NCBI GenBank assembly: GCA_011009095.1
Contig: VTPC01000996.1
Span: forward strand, 244,621-308,620
Origin: Ignelater luminosus
Taxonomy: Eukaryota > Arthropoda > Insecta > Coleoptera > Elateridae
DNA length: 64,000 nucleotides
Direction: 5' to 3'
Shown: positions 11,450-24,000 of the stretch, in pieces
Position numbering within the stretch: position 1 is the first letter of the stretch
Layout of the letters: each line of letters opens with the position of its first letter
Program-made: the position numbers and the translations under genes
The notes under the pieces: generated by a model
Seen by the model: only the letters and a program-made list of their open reading frames with translations
The model's database searches: none
Told to the model about the DNA's origin: nothing

Positions 11450-12066
11450 ATGGCTACAGCTGTTCAAAAGAATGGCATGAAGCCCCTCTCAAATGGAAAT
11501 AGTTTAATTGGACATCATGATGTACAAGAAATACAAAACATTAGAGAATTGTCACCTTACTCAATAGTTGAACAGTGTAAAGAAGGTTATGCAGAAGTGG
11601 AACAGTGTATAGAGAATTATTCTAATTATGAACAGAAAAATATTACAGTGGCAGATAATACACAGCAACAAATACAGACAGCTGAAATAACAGAATCTGA
11701 ACCTGAAATTGATATAGTCATCAACAATGTAGTGTGTAGTTTTAGTGTGCGATGCCATTTAAATCTTCGTGAAATTGCTTTAAGTGGTATGAATGTAGAA
11801 TATCGACGTGAAAATGGAATGATCACGATGAAACTGAGGAGACCTTATACAACCGCTAGTATTTGGTCGTCTGGAAAAGTGACTTGTACAGGTGCTACTA
11901 GCGAGGATCAAGCAAAAGTTGCGGCTCGTAGATTCGCACGTTGTCTTCAAAAACTAGGATTTAATGTACGCTTCAATAATTATAGAGTTGTTAATGTTCT
12001 TGGAACGTGTTCAATGCCTTTTGCTATTAAAATTAATTCGTTTTCTGAAAGACATAAAGAAGCAGA
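11450..12066 (+). CDS. Trf2: Trf2 coding exon 1
   Basis: Encodes the leader, the first TBP repeat and the first strand and helix of the second. The donor is GCAGA|GTAAGT at 12067; reading on into the intron hits TAA at once (12068-12070). ATG 11450 follows a good UTR acceptor at 11400 and is the first in frame. Confidence 0.93.
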
Positions 12067-15000
12067 GTAAGTACTTTTCATTTTTTTTTTATCTTATTTT
12101 AGTGTAAGATTATATTTCTGCATTTTACCTATTATGTACTATTAAGTTCTCTTTATGTAACTCATAGGTTTTGTGTTGTAAGTCTATTATTCATTCACAC
12201 AAACTTGATAGTAAAATTAAAAAGCGTAGTTGCTTTGTCGGCACATGATAGACGTGCTGATTGGTTAAATTGTATATGATGTCGATTTACATATAAAAAA
12301 TGTCATTTGGCTATGATGTTAGTTTTCAAATTTCTAATCTGACACTTGATATGTTGAAAACCTAAACTTAACACCAAGAATTAAATTGTATTAAAAATTA
12401 TGTATTGTGTAAACTCAGCTTCTATCGATTCGTTTTTAGTTATACAGTTGTCTTATTATTTGAAACAGTGGCGGTCAGTGAGTTACATTATCACAATTAT
12501 TAAATTATAAAGAAACTAACCTATCAAGTTGTTGTGGTCTGCACTGAAGTTAGTTCACCAACTGCAATTGATTTGAAACGTTTGAATTCTAATTTATAGA
12601 TGAACTTATTCTATCTAATAGATATTCTGGGTAATTTATTTGTTTATTGAGGAAAAAAATTCGGTTTTTCTCTTTGGTTTTCCCAAATTAGTTTTGTGTA
12701 TACATGATGAAGTGATCCTTGTAGAAGTAAAAGGAGAACAGAATGGTAATAGTTGGAAGTGCAAAATAATTTCTCATCTATTAGTTATATAAATTATACG
12801 AATTCTGTTTTTTATTTTATATGAAATCTTAATTGTAAAAAAGTGGAAAATTAGAAAATTTAAATTACTATCAAATTTCCCTTATTGTACAAATAATTGT
12901 AACATATAAAGTTCATTTTTTTCCTATTCTCCAGACTAGATGTCATCCATTTATGTTTGTCACCCTGGCTTTTCAAGTTCCAAACAATGGGGCTCTAAGT
13001 AGTGTCGCTGTCAAGTTGACAATGTCATCACATCACATGGTGTAGGTTATGTATGTAAATTGTCAATTATATCCAAGGCATGTTTAAGAAGAAATTGCAT
13101 TTTAAGAAAATTAACATCAAAAATGTTTATATCTTAATTCTCTTAAATTGCAAGTTCTTTTTAAATATGTTTGGGTATAATTGACAATTTACATAGATAG
13201 CCTATAACATGTTACATTGTCAGGTTGACAGTGACATTATTTAGGGCCTCAATTGTTTGTAACTAGGAAAGCAGATTTTTTTTTGTTTTTACAATTTTTT
13301 TCTTTTAGAAAGAAAAAACTAACTGGATTAAATTCCATTTAAAATTTCTCACAATTTAATGACTATAATAAAAATACATAAATATGTCATTATCTGTAAA
13401 TGGTTAAAGTTACTAGAAGAGGAACGTAGAAGTGTGCACTAGAATAGGAAAACAGGAGTAATAATGTTAATGAATTAGTACAAATAATAATAATAATATT
13501 ATTTGTTATGAAGATTTTCCATTGTGCCACTTCTAATTTTGTCTTACAGTTGGCTATTATTTAGTATTTACTTGAGAATTTTGGTTTTATTTGTCAATAA
13601 TTTTTGCATTGTAATTTCCTTTTATAAGATACCGTGAGAGCAACAAAAACCCAAGTCAAAGATACCAATGGATTCTGAATTTCTTGTCTTTGATAGTTTC
13701 ATATTAATAAAAAAATAAAACAAAAGCTATTAAAATAATACAAGTAACATTTAAATTTTATTTAGGTTATATTTTAAGGGATTACAGTGAAAATAATTTA
13801 TGAAACTTTGTAAATTTAAAAATGTTAACAGAGGAACATAAAATTTTCATATTAGAAACTTATTTTTATAATGGCATCAAGAATGAAAATGGTGAATGGG
13901 AAAATTCAATAGTCAAAATGATTGTGACAATTAAAAGTTGAACGTTTGAACTCATAATTTAAGAATTACTCTAAGACAATGTTTTAAAATTCCAAGGGTA
14001 TCTTTGACTTGGTTTTTTGTTGCTTTCAGGGTACATAAACCAAAAAGTGGTACATAATTAAATTTATACAGGGTGTAAATAAATTGACAATTGATTAGAC
14101 CAGTATTTCAAGTATTTCTTCAAATGGAACTTGTCATAGTTGCAGGGTTATCAGCCTTGAAAGTTACATGCAGATATTGTTATTTTGTCAAAATATCAAA
14201 AATTCTTATTAACCTTATACTGGTTATTGTAGACGATTTGATACAACTACATTTAAACACTTCAAATATATATTCAGTAAACAAAAATTGCATCTAGAGA
14301 GCATTGTGGACATTCTGCTGCACCTTTATGAACACTTTAAATATGGTTGTCACTTGTAATTTAGTGTCTGTGATGATTTCGAGGTTATGTTAAATGTTGT
14401 ATACTTAGTGTACGAGGTGCATTGATAAACAAGTTTCATAAATTGTTTTAAAAATTCGTTTGTATTGCAAGAATTGAAGAACAGTGGTGAAAATCATTAT
14501 ATTCATGGTTAGTATAAAATATTTCAATAATTATTTTACAACATAATCGCATTTTTTGGAAATTGTCTTTGAATTAGATGTATCTGATACATTGTGTTTG
14601 AGTGGCTCATTTTTATTGTAGTCGAAATAATACTGAATATGACTAAAAACTAATAAGTATCTAACAGATAAGGAATTACAAGAGATACTTCCACATTTAT
14701 CAGAAAGTGAAGATGATTTTGACATCGAGAAAGATGATGTGAAGAAAGTGAGATAGATCAAAAAAGAAGTAATTCCATACCAAACATACCTGTTGAATTT
14801 GAAGGTGGATTGGTGTTTCTAAATGATGTCAATGAAGTCAGAAATACTGAAGATGATAATCAAAGTGATAAAATCAATGAAGAACAGAAACTAGAGGGCG
14901 AATATCAACAATCAGCAAAGATTACGAGAAACCCTAAGAAAGAAGCAAAAGAATTGAAAGAAATATTATTTGGCAGAAAAAAAATTTGAAACTCAATGAC

Positions 15001-18000
15001 GACGCTGTAGATTTTTGTGGAATCATGAGATTAAACGCCTTTTTCTTTTTTTAAGTATTTCTTTACAGAAGAACTCATGTCAATAATAGTTTAAGCCTAG
15101 ACATTTTAGGTTTTTACCTTCCACCAGTTTTGCACACGCGGCTATTGCAAAGCATGCATTGCTTGTGATTCGGCCCGCACGGCGGTATGACTTGCCTACC
15201 CCGTTGGTGGGAGTTGATTCTTAAATTCGACCTAAAACGTCCGGGCTTAAATAATAGTAAAGTAGTCTGATTTTTATTTAATAGAAGAAGACTCGAGCAG
15301 ACCTGTCAATATAAGATATAAGCCAATATATTGGTATTTGTATCTATATGTGTTTGGTGCACATGCTTGATGTGAAAAGTTACTGGTCTTTCATACTTGG
15401 TTTTGACAAAATCAGGGAAGCAATGAGTTATAACAAATTTGTAAAAGTTAAGTACTTTCTACATTTCAACAATAATTCAAATATGAAACCGAGAAATCAT
15501 CCTGATCATGATCGGTACAAATTACGCCCTGTAATTGATATATTAAATGAAAGATTCTAGTCTGTTCCACTGTGACAGTATCTTTGTGTTGATGAACAAT
15601 TATATGCAACAAAGGCTGACATTATACAGTGTGTCCACATTTTGATGTTCACTATTGGGATCTCAGAAATTGTAAGAGATACGAAGTCGGTTAAATTACA
15701 AGAAATTTGGTTATTTTGGAGATCAGTTTACTTATGCTTTTGTTTTTTCAAAAAAGTTCACGGCTTACTAGATATTTGCTATAAACGAAATTATCATATT
15801 TTTTTAAAAAGTGAAATATCTCAGGAACGAGCAAAAATAGAAAAGAACAGCAAAGAGGATGTTTTAGAGAATTTACTCCAAAACCAACAAAAAAATTATT
15901 TTTGCAATTGTCTTTTGTTTTACTTTGGCGGTGAAACGTAAATCCAAATTTTTTTTAATGGAACGCCTACTTGATTCCATATTACTGAACAGCACGCCTT
16001 AAATGCTTTTCAGTGATACATGGTTTGACATAGCTATTCTTTTGTTTTACCGAGTTATAAAGTGAAAATCATTTTTCATCATAGTGTGCCATGACATCTA
16101 ACACACAAAGTCGTGGAGTTTTAACAAAGAAATTCATTTGTTATGCAAAAATTTCTAAAACAAAATAAATACGCTTTTATGAGGCATTGGCTGCTTATTT
16201 GATGCTATCTGTGAATGCTCAGTAAAGTATCTTAAAAGCGTCTTTTGTTTTGTTTTAGCAATTGTTATATAACAAATGTAATTTATCTGACAAAAATCAA
16301 TGATTTTCATATGTTTAAAGCCACGGCATACTAAGTGGGAAATGCTTTTTATTTAAAAAAAATAAGATAATTTCGTTTTTAGCAAATATCTAGTAAGCCA
16401 TGAAGTTTTTTGAAAAAGCAAAAACTTAAGTAAACTGATATTGAAAATTACCAAATCTTTTCTAATTTAACCGACTTCGTATCTCTTACAATTTCCGAGA
16501 TTCCAATGGTGAGCATCGAAATGTGTATAAAACAGTATTTGCCTGCAAAACCCCATAAATGGGGGTACAAACTTTATTTGCTCTGTGGAACAGATGGGTT
16601 TTCTTACAAATTTGAAATTTTTACAGGGACAAAAATAATCCCAAATAGAGACAACCAGAAGTCAAGTGCTAATATAGTTATACGTTTATGTAGAAATGTA
16701 CCTCACAATCAGAATTACAGGTTATATTTTGGCAGTTTTTACACATCAATACTGTTAGGTGTTCGCTTGGCTAAATGTGGTGTATACTCTTGGTACAGTA
16801 AGAATTCCCAACTGCAAACTGCTCAGTGATAAAGAAATGGCAAAAGAGAAACATGGAACTTCCCAACAATGTGTAACTGATATTGACGCAGTAGATATCT
16901 CATCTTTTGTATGGAAAGGCAATGAAATTGTCACACTTCTATCTTCCTTCACTGAAGAATTACCTTTTTCACAAGTCAAACGCTTTGTAAAAATGAGAAG
17001 AAGACTATTGAAATCCCATGTCCCAATCTTGTAAAAGAATATAATAGATATATGGATGGTGTCAATTTATTAGATGGTTTGATTGGGCACTACAAAATAA
17101 CAATATGTACTAAAAATGGTACTTGCGATTTTGTCATCTAATCAACTTGACAATAATAAATTCTTGGTTATTCAAAATCTGAATCAAAAAGTTAAATATA
17201 TTTTTTGCCATAAATCCATCGTTTTTAAAATATGGTCAATTAAACGTTTTTAAAGCTGACCATACTGCATAATATTTTACTAGGGTTGCTGGTTGTAAAG
17301 CTGCTGTTTCTCACGAATGATTTCGTAGCAAAGATTTTACAGCAAGGATTTAACAATAATAAGAAGCAGATTACAAGGAAGCTATTAAGAAATTAAACAA
17401 AAACATGATTGTTTCTTTTTATTACTTAAACTACAAATAATGGTAAATATTTTGTCTTAATTATTAAAAGCAAAGAAATTTTAATAAGAATTAGGAACAT
17501 TAATAACTTCATAACAAAGAAATTTTCATCAAAATGGTATTAGAATTTCTTTCCCAGTTTGTGATGTAGAATAATGTTGTGTAGATATTATGTGCCATAT
17601 TAAACATACCCTGTATAGAAAAATCAATGTGGGTCGAAAAGAAAAATACTTTCCCTTGTCAAGATTTCATGCAGAATTGGCCTATTGTTTGTGCAACCAA
17701 AGAAATCGATCTGCAAGTAAAAGAGGAAGACCAAGTGACCTGAAAAGATTAATTCAAGCAAAGAAAAAACACTCTGCAATGACAGTCTGTACAGTGTGAT
17801 TTATAGCACGAGGCGAAAAATAAATAGAAATAAAAAAAAGTTTTCATATTTTATGCTTAGAATGTCAAACTGAATATGAATTTTTATTTTTTTGCCTCGT
17901 GCTATAAATCACACTGTATACCACCAAACGATGTATGACAGGATGCATTCAGTCACTGGCCAGTTCACAATGAAATAAGGCAGTGATGCAAATCATTTTT

Positions 18001-21000
18001 TTTTTATAAAATATTCAAATGTGGCTTACACCTCTGTCTGAACAAAAACAACAATTGTTTTGTCAAATTTCATTACGATTAGTGTGCCACTACTGCATGA
18101 TGTAGCAGATTTGATATGTGCATATTTTTTGAAATAAAAACAAAATTATTTAAAATTAATTGTTTTCATTTTTTTTTCATGTTAGTAGACAAAACTGCAT
18201 AAGAAAAAAAATCTTTTGCACCACGAAAACAAAATTGCGCAGTATAGGGTTAATAATAGTGGTAGGGAATTGCCTTCAGGATGTTCTAACCTTACTTATG
18301 ATTATACAGGATGTCCTAAAATAAATGTTCCATTATCTTTTGCCTGTCATAATGAAACACCTTGAATAAATTGAAAATGAATTTAATTTTCTAAATCCAT
18401 ACAATGTAAAAAATTATTATGAATTTAGTTCAAATTGGTTGCCTTTTTCTTTACCAACTGCCCTAAGTCTCTTGGGAACGTCTAAACAGGTGGCACGGGC
18501 GACATCATCAAGTATCTGGCCCCATACACAATAATCCAATACATTTAAATCAGGAAAAGAGAGAATGGCTGTTGTCCAGCACTGATAAAACATTTGAAAT
18601 TTTGCTTGAACACGTTTTGCTGTGTGCGCAAGTGCTGAATCCTGCAGAAAGCAATCGGTGTGTTATAGATAATATTCTTAATTTATTTTGACTCCTTTAT
18701 CAATGAAAAGCAATGGAATCTGACCCTTTTTTGACAGCCCTCCAAACTGTTATATATGATGCGTTTTGATTTTAAAACCGCTCCACAGCTTGTTTAGCTC
18801 TGGGAATATCAGCCATTGCATTTCTGTACACTTAGTAACTTCTGATTTTTTGTAAGACCATGAATTCATTTTCTCTTATACGTCATGTTTTAAAATCAAA
18901 TGGACAGAATTACGACCAATTTTAGCTCCTTTGCAAGTTTTCTACAGTGCATTTTTTTTTATTATACAATTCAGAGTAGGCCATGATTTACAATTTCTAT
19001 AACAGTATACTGCGTGTCCACATTTCGATGCTCCCTATTGGGATCTCGGAAATTGTAAGAGATACGAAGTCGATTAAATTAGAAGAAATTTGGCTATTTT
19101 GGAGATCAGTTTACTTATGCTTTTGCTTTTTCAAAAAAGTTCACGGCTTACTAGATATTTGCTAAAAACTAAATTATCTTATTTTTGTTTTTTTAAATAA
19201 AAATCATTTCCTACGTAGTGTGCCATGGTTTTAAACATATGAAAATCATTGATTTTTGTCAAATTATATTATGTAAAATTGCTAAAACAAAACGCTTTAC
19301 TGAGCATTCACAGATAACATCAAATAAGCAGCTAATGCCCCATAAAAGCGTATTTATTTTGTTTTAGAAATTTTTGCGTAACAAATGAATATATCTGATG
19401 AAAATCCACGACTTTGTGTGTTAGATGTCATGACACAATACGATGAAAAATGATTTTCATTTCATAACTTGGTAAAATGAAAGAATAGCTATGTCAAACC
19501 ATGTATCACTGAAAAGCATTTAAGGCGTGCAGTGCAGTAATATGGAAATCGAGTAGGCGTTCCATTAGAAAAAATTTGGATTTACGTTTCGCTGCCAAAG
19601 TAAAACAAAAGAAAATTGCGAAAATAATTTGTTTGTGTTTCAGAGTAAATTTTCTAAAACACCCTCTTTGCTGTTCTTTTCTATCTTTGCTCGTTCCTGA
19701 GATATTTCACTTTAAAAAAAATAAGATAATTTCGTTTTTAGCAAATATCTAATAAGCCGTGAACTTTTTTGAAAAAACAAAAGCATAAGTAAACTGATCT
19801 CCAAAATAGCAAAATTTTTTTTAATTTAACTGACTTCGTATCTCTTACAATTTTCGAGATCCCAATAGTGAGCTTCAAAATATGAACACACTGTATATGA
19901 CATTGATGCTGTTCTCACTAAAAAAAGTCACAGGTCATCACATTGCATATTTTTTGTACACTGTAAAAATGAACTTAAACCACAGCCTGCTGTGAATTCT
20001 ATAAATGTCACTGTCAAGTTGACAATGTCACTGCATCATGTGATGTAGGTTATGTACATAAATTGTCAATTATATCTAAAATGTATTCAAGAAAATCTAC
20101 ATATAAAAATTATTTTGATAATTTTCTTAAAACGAAATTTCTTCTTAAGCACGCTTTGGAATAATTGACAATTTAGTACAAACATAACCTACATCATGTG
20201 ATATAGTGATATTGTCAGTTTGACAGTGACATAATTTAGAGCCTTGATTCTTTGTAACTAGAAAATCCAGGGTGACGAACATAAATGGATATTTAGAAAC
20301 ATACAGTTTGAAATATAGAAAAAAAAATTAACAAAAAGGTTTATGCACCAATTGTGTAGAAATCATGAACCAAGGAATTGCAGTGGTAGGTACATGACTA
20401 GTGGATGTTCAACCTAACCTTTACCAGTTATATTTATAATTATCTAGAGTTACTTTATAGGTTAGAATAATTTCTACCGACTATCTTGGTGTTCATAAAT
20501 TCTTAACCTGTTTCATTTACCATAAATCAGCTGATTGTCAAATTGTGAACTGGTAATACTTAGTAGTAGAATTTTTGCTAAGCAACATAGTTTCATTGCA
20601 GCATCATCCTTCATAGGAAAATGACTGAATACACAATATCATAGGCTTAAAAGCTGGATTTATATACTCTTTGTTATTGTTATTACTTATTATGTTGCAG
20701 TTGAAGTTATAGTTCATTACAGGGGGTTTTGGGAGTAGGGGCTGCCTTAATCTCCAGAACTTTTTTGTCTGCAGAAGTGTCTGAAATCTAAAGCAATTGT
20801 TACATAGTCTCATTTGCAAAGAATCTTGCCTCTTCAGTTATCCAAAAAGCATTAGAGGTTCAAATATATTTGTATAAAATATGGATAGCGGCTTTGACCC
20901 TGCAAAAACTTTTTTGAGACGACAGTTTTGACAAATTAAGTGCAAAAAAGGCCTTGATAGGTAGTGCACACACATATCAGATTTTGTTAGTGTAGCACAA

Positions 21001-24000
21001 GCTGTTACTTTAAGCATTTTCAGAAAACATTTTGCCTTATTTTTTGCCACAGAATAGCGCTCTTATGTTTTTGTTCCATTTAATTTCAACTTATAAAACA
21101 GTAGGGCACCCCGTAGTTTATTTTTGTCAAGTTGACAGCAAAACAAAAAAGATTCTATTTTGGTGAATGGCAAAACTGATAGTTTTAAATGAAAAATATG
21201 GTTGACAAGAAAGAGATAGATAGATTGTTTTACTCCCACAGTAAACTCAAATTCTTGTCGCATGCATATTCTCTGTATTGAAAATGTAATGTGCGCATTG
21301 AGGCAAAACAAATTAATCAGTGCTGTTTTCAATGAAAATCAGTAATATCCAACCAAAACAGCCTGGTCCCCAAAGGATTCCACTAGGTTAGGTCGAATAA
21401 GCTTTTCTTCTGAGCTCAAAGTTCATAATGTGAGTTATGTGATTTTTCACATTGTTTGAGGTTTGTCATCCATAATTTGTGACTGCTAAGATATTTTCTT
21501 GTTGTTGTAGCTCAAGTCAAATGGAATAACTCTGATGAATATATCAATTCAACTATGTTTCAAAAGTTTCCTGTGACCAAGTGACATAGCACTGAGGGAC
21601 CAGGAACATCAGCTTTGTCTTTAGAGACTATCAGCTGTTTACTCATTCATACTTGATCAAATCCTGATCCATAGGCGTCCATCAGTAGGGGTCACCATTG
21701 CATTTTTCAAAAATAACAAAATGGTACACCGAAGGGTTTTCATTCTAGTTAAGGATATGTTTACTGAACCAGTAAAATGGGTTTTTGTATCTTTCCAGAT
21801 TTTTTCTCGATAACAAAGAGATAAGCGAGTTGCGTTCGCGTGTTTATAAATAGGAGACCATCATACATTTTTCCCATGGTGAAAAATACCAAACATTCAC
21901 CCGTCACAATGAAATTCAAATATGTGTCAGGAAGAAGCTTTTAAACAAGAGTGGTGTAGCTGCGCTCAATTCTCTTGTGTTTCTTCCCACTCTCTGGAAA
22001 GAAACGTCCCATCAAGATGGAATATTTTTTGTTGTGGATGGCGCTTAATGGCTTAGTGTATTGGTCGAGTTCGGACGATCTTTGATTGTTTTTTTGTTTT
22101 GAAATTTTGGTAAATCGAATTTTAGCCATTGTTGCCATTTGCGAATTTTTTTTTTGTTTGGATATCTTAAAGTGTTGCCTACAAAAAAGCTCGATTGTGT
22201 GTACCAAGATAATAGCCAACATGATTGTTAAATTTTCTGTGACATCGGAGAAACTTGACTGTTTTAAAACAATTGAAGGTAACCTGATAATATGGGGCTT
22301 AGGAATGGATTTTGTCATCTTGAACAAGAATTCAAAGAAAGAATTTTATATCTATTGCTTACTATCAGATCTATGATGGCTCGCTGCTTGATTGTTTATT
22401 TGTAATTAACAACGAGTTGTCTTGACGTATACAATCTAAAATGTATTTTTTGTTTTAAATCCATTGAAAAAAAAAAATACATAATTTAGATGAGAAAAAG
22501 GTCATGTTTCATGACCATTTGCTAGTAATTAATTGTACAAATATTAAAAATTACTCCAAAATGTTTTTCAAAGTTAATGTGAACTCCATAAATGTATTTA
22601 GTTTGCAATCGAACATAATCACAATACTTAAAAAAAAGAAAGAGAAATAGATGCATTTGTTTTACCTCCAATGTATATCACGTACACATCTTCAATTCTA
22701 GAAATTTTAACCTAAAATTTATTTTTACTTAACCTCTACCAATTAAACTCCTAGGACATCCAGTAAATAGTATTGCTTTGAATTTCTTATTTCTGTAATC
22801 ACTGGCTGATCTATGACTGTTGTAAATTTACAATTAAAGGCTATTGTAATTGTAACTCTCTGTGATTATGTATAACAACTAACTAAATTATGTCTTTGTG
22901 AAAATTACCCATGGTTTGTGAATAAAAGAATTCTGTAAATTGTAAATGTACATATTTGGAATGGCAGGAATAACAAATTATCATTTGCAAAGGACATTTA
23001 TGTCTGTGGTAATCTTAAAAGGCATTAGTTTCGAAATTACAATAAAAATCTTATTTTAATAATTACTTTACATCATTACTTACTGTGTAAGTAATTAATT
23101 ATAAAGAACCTTTTAAATGAGTTTTTACATTTGAATCAAAATTTAGACCTACCTATTGTCTGAAAATTCTAAGAAGTCCTCTGGCTTAAAAGGCCAATTG
23201 GATGATGGGAATAACCTTAAACTTTGATCACTGTTATGTCACAAGAAAAAGGTTAAATTGATTTTTTTTTGTCATATAATTTTCAGTGCATTAATTAACT
23301 TTTAAAAAATAACACAATACAAAAGTTTTGAAGAAATTGATTATTTGTAATTTTTATTTTTTAAACATTTTATAACTATAGACCTTATTGGTTGCTATGT
23401 ATACAGTAGGAGGAACCACGGAATTTTGTAGAATCTTCAAACAATAAAAATTACAATTAGAAAGAACTTCCTTGTAGTGTTTATTACATTCATATTTTCT
23501 ATTACATGTGACTTTGTTTAACATATTCAACAAGAATGTAATGATAGCAATTACTCATGAGGGTGAAGTATCACACTTGCCTGCGGTATGTGCAACAATT
23601 CATCCAAATGAGCAATTGCCATTACACATAAGTGGAATACTATATTTTTTCTACAACTATTTAAAAGGAAATTTTGTTCTTTATAATTAATTATTACAAC
23701 AAATTATGACATTTGCTGCATCTTAGCAATCTAGATGGTGTTACAATTCTGTGATTGGCTCTGTAATTCATGAGTAATAAATTATTGAAAATTGCAATCA
23801 GCTACAACCAGTGAGTGTATTAAACTGTGCTTACTTTGAGTCTGCTATAAGTTATGGCATTATCTTGTAAGGGAACATAGCAAAGAAATAGTAAAAATCT
23901 TATGCTTGCAAAGTGTGATAAGAGTGATATGTGGTGTTGGATATCAGGATTCTTGTAAACCGTTATTTACAAAGCTGATGATTCCTACTTTATATGTTAT

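Larger units (their letters stand above)
14650..18000 (+). pseudogene. piggyBac-family transposase remnant with three insertions
   Basis: Decayed piggyBac (PGBD) transposase. The acidic N-terminus (LSDKELQEILPHLSESEDD) is near 14660. FFTEELMSII at about 15060 is cut by a MITE and resumes. KSYWSFILGFDKIREAMS, KVKYFLHFNNN and HDRYKLRPVID are at 15370-15550. LCVDEQLYATKADI is cut at 15625 by a 901-bp foldback element and resumes at 16530 as KQYLPAKPHKWGYKLYLLCG. VKEYNRYMDGVNLLDGLIGHY is at about 17030. A C-terminal part (GRPSDLKRLIQAKK) is cut at 17791 by a third small element, after which PPNDV and FSHWPVHNEIRQ appear. There are also several stops and frameshifts. The canonical second Asp region (D-SFYTS) has become FGSFYTS. 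It is dead, and old relative to its insertions. Confidence 0.86.

Noticed and set aside
15642..15941. 99-codon open frame and its twin at 18983-19165
   Set aside because: Both lie in the arms of the foldback elements and differ by orientation and stops; the frame is not conserved as protein.
21941..22376. Overlapping 128- and 96-codon open frames on opposite strands
   Set aside because: Low complexity, no family pattern, no splice or start support, inside an intron full of decayed repeats.
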